This document shows, piece by piece, positions 60,499 to 64,000 of a stretch of DNA of 64,000 nt; position 1 is the stretch's first letter, and each line of letters begins with the position of its first letter. Origin of the DNA: Pseudomonas solani (GTDB lineage: Bacteria; Pseudomonadota; Gammaproteobacteria; Pseudomonadales; Pseudomonadaceae); assembly GCF_026072635.1 (NCBI RefSeq), contig NZ_AP023081.1, forward strand, positions 6,568,501 to 6,632,500, written 5' to 3'. Below the pieces are notes generated by a model. The model did not search any database, was not told the DNA's origin, and worked only from the letters and a program-made list of their open reading frames with translations. The translations under genes and the position numbers were made by a program.

Positions 60499-61554
60499 TC
60501 AGCGGTCCAGGCGACGCAGGTGGCAGGTCACTTCCTCGCGGTCGTGATAGAGCTGCTTGCAGGCGATGGAAACCTTGATCTTGCGCTCGCGGAAGCTGTC
60601 TTCCAGGCGCTGCAGCAAGCGCTGCACCTCGGCGTAGCGCTGCTTCATCGGCAGCTTGAGGTTGACCACCGCCTCGCGACACAGCCCCTCGCCTATCCAG
60701 GTATCCAGCAGTGCGGCATTGCGCGCCGGCTTCTCGACGATGTCGCAGACCATCCAGTCCACCGGCTGCTTGGGCTTGAAGGTGAAGCCGTCGACCATCA
60801 GGTGCTGCACCAGCCCGGTGTCCATCAGGCTCTCGGCCATGGGGCCGTTGTCGATGGCGGTGACCAGCATGCCGCGGCGCACCAGCTGGTAGGTCCAGCC
60901 GCCGGGGGAAGCGCCCAGGTCGACGCCGGTCATGTCCTCGGAGAGACGTGTTTCCCACTGCTCGCGGGGGATGAAGGTGTGCCACGCCTCCTCAAGCTTC
61001 AGCGTGGAGCGGCTCGGCGCCTCGCGGGGGAACTTCAGGCGCGGGATGCCCATGGGCCAGAGCGCGGAGTTGTCCGCCTCGGCGAGGCCGGCGAATACCT
61101 CGCGGCCACTGCGGAAGGTCAGCAGCAGGCGCGGCTTGCCCGGGTCATCCACCAGGCGGCCGGCCTTCTCCAGGGCCTTGCGCAGGGGCGCCTCGAACTT
61201 CTTGCAGAAATTCGACAGCTCCTTGCCTTCGTTGGTATCCAGCACCTCCAGCCACAGGCTGCCGCAGACCGGGTAGTCGGCCAGGTGCGCCAGCAGCACG
61301 CTGATGCGGTCGGTCTCGGGCAGCGCAACGAAGGCGCCACGGGCCCATTGGCGGGGGAAGATCAGGCGCGCGAAACGCTGGCCGCGCATCAACCGTTCGG
61401 CGCCGTCGGCGTCCTGGCAGATGAACTCGGCATAGGCGCTGCTGGCCTTGCCCTTGGCGTAGCCGGGCACGTCCAGTCGGGCGGCCAGGTCGGATATCTC
61501 GGCGCACACCTCACCCTCGAAACCGGGGCGGCAGTGCAGGAACAGGCTATTCAT
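60499..61554 (-). CDS. rlmM: 23S rRNA 2'-O-ribose methyltransferase RlmM
   Basis: A 351-residue enzyme that methylates C2498 of 23S rRNA (E. coli numbering). N-terminal THUMP-type part and a C-terminal Rossmann methyltransferase with the SAM motif VDLGASPGGWTYQLV and catalytic lysine region LKLPMKQRY. The ATG at 61554 (MNSLFLHCRPGFEG) fits the family; GGAG lies before it. Upstream of tusA on the same strand. Confidence 0.95.
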   Translation of the reverse strand: MNSLFLHCRPGFEGEVCAEISDLAARLDVPGYAKGKASSAYAEFICQDADGAERLMRGQRFARLIFPRQWARGAFVALPETDRISVLLAHLADYPVCGSLWLEVLDTNEGKELSNFCKKFEAPLRKALEKAGRLVDDPGKPRLLLTFRSGREVFAGLAEADNSALWPMGIPRLKFPREAPSRSTLKLEEAWHTFIPREQWETRLSEDMTGVDLGASPGGWTYQLVRRGMLVTAIDNGPMAESLMDTGLVQHLMVDGFTFKPKQPVDWMVCDIVEKPARNAALLDTWIGEGLCREAVVNLKLPMKQRYAEVQRLLQRLEDSFRERKIKVSIACKQLYHDREEVTCHLRRLDR

Positions 61555-61576
61555 CGGGGTGTCTCCTTGGCCGCGC

Positions 61577-61582
61577 ACTATA
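61577..61582 (-). promoter_or_regulatory. Candidate -10 box of rlmM
   Basis: TATAGT on the minus strand (61582-61577), 23 bp before the rlmM ATG. The -35 position is weak (GTGAAA at 16 bp). Confidence 0.4.
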
Positions 61583-61769
61583 GAGCCGAAGCGCCCGATT
61601 TCACACAGTAACTGACGGAAAATTCCTACGCCCACAGTGATGCGACAAGAGGAACCATGCTGGCGGAACGGGAGTCCAGAACATGGCGTGCCCCGCCAAG
61701 CAGAGCTAGCTTTGCAGGGTTCCGCCCCCTGTATCGGCCCATGCCGTGTGGGCCAAAAGGAGATGTCAC

Positions 61770-64000
<2,231 letters not shown>

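Overview
This 64 kb window is a piece of a GC-rich gammaproteobacterial chromosome, almost certainly Pseudomonas in the broad sense. The grounds are the high GC at third codon positions, protein sequences that read very close to P. aeruginosa enzymes as I remember them (HtpG, SucA, BraB, PdxB), and gene order: gltA diverging from sdhCDAB-sucAB-lpdG-sucCD, then braB, DUF599, thioesterases, htpG and a dienelactone hydrolase follows the P. aeruginosa PA1580-PA1597 neighbourhood from memory. The species is not resolved. I see no rRNA, tRNA, CRISPR array, insertion sequence or intact prophage.

Layout. (1) 1-4.1 kb: the start of a small membrane methyltransferase-like gene, then an OmpR-type response regulator with a soluble PAS/GAF hybrid kinase. 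(2) 4.2-8.6 kb: a DUF1302 outer-membrane barrel with its DUF1329 partner, and a DUF3859-like periplasmic protein. (3) 8.6-9.7 kb: a mosaic of palindromic intergenic repeats around an orphan phage BRO-N gene whose stop codon lies in a repeat. (4) 9.7-16.4 kb: an amidohydrolase lipoprotein, a solute-binding protein, a membrane-free chemoreceptor with its sensor at the C-terminus, OsmC, pirin, and an AraC regulator diverging from a stand-alone panB. (5) 16.5-21.2 kb: a translationally coupled signalling pair, an MHYT-PAS hybrid kinase with HPt and an HD-GYP response regulator (cyclic-di-GMP turnover). (6) 21.3-31.6 kb: dienelactone hydrolase, a lipoprotein pair, htpG, a large membrane-anchored hypothetical, two coupled thioesterases, two small lipoproteins, MAPEG and DUF599 membrane proteins, and braB. 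(7) 31.8-44.9 kb: the TCA core, with sdhCDAB, sucAB-lpdG and sucCD on the minus strand and gltA on the plus strand, sharing a 347-bp divergent control region with two good sigma70 promoters. (8) 45.1-57.3 kb: a START-domain protein, a cysteine-cluster protein, a YihQ-like GH31 hydrolase, a DMT-type membrane protein, a 3-hydroxyisobutyrate-dehydrogenase-like enzyme, an exonuclease, ppnP, a saccharopine-dehydrogenase-like protein behind an MsbA-like ABC exporter, DCC, DUF1287 and GFA proteins, a strongly structured intergenic element, and an ATP-NAD kinase-like gene. (9) 57.3-64 kb: pdxB diverging from a MATE exporter, tusA, rlmM, and acnA running off the end.

Most of the window is core metabolism and housekeeping. 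The parts that do not explain themselves are the structured RNA-like element at 55.47-55.61 kb with a possible micro-ORF, the orphan BRO-N locus with its repeat mosaic, the YihQ-like hydrolase with an apparently changed sulfonate-binding position, the reversed-topology chemoreceptor, the stand-alone panB, and a possible leader ORF overlapping braB.
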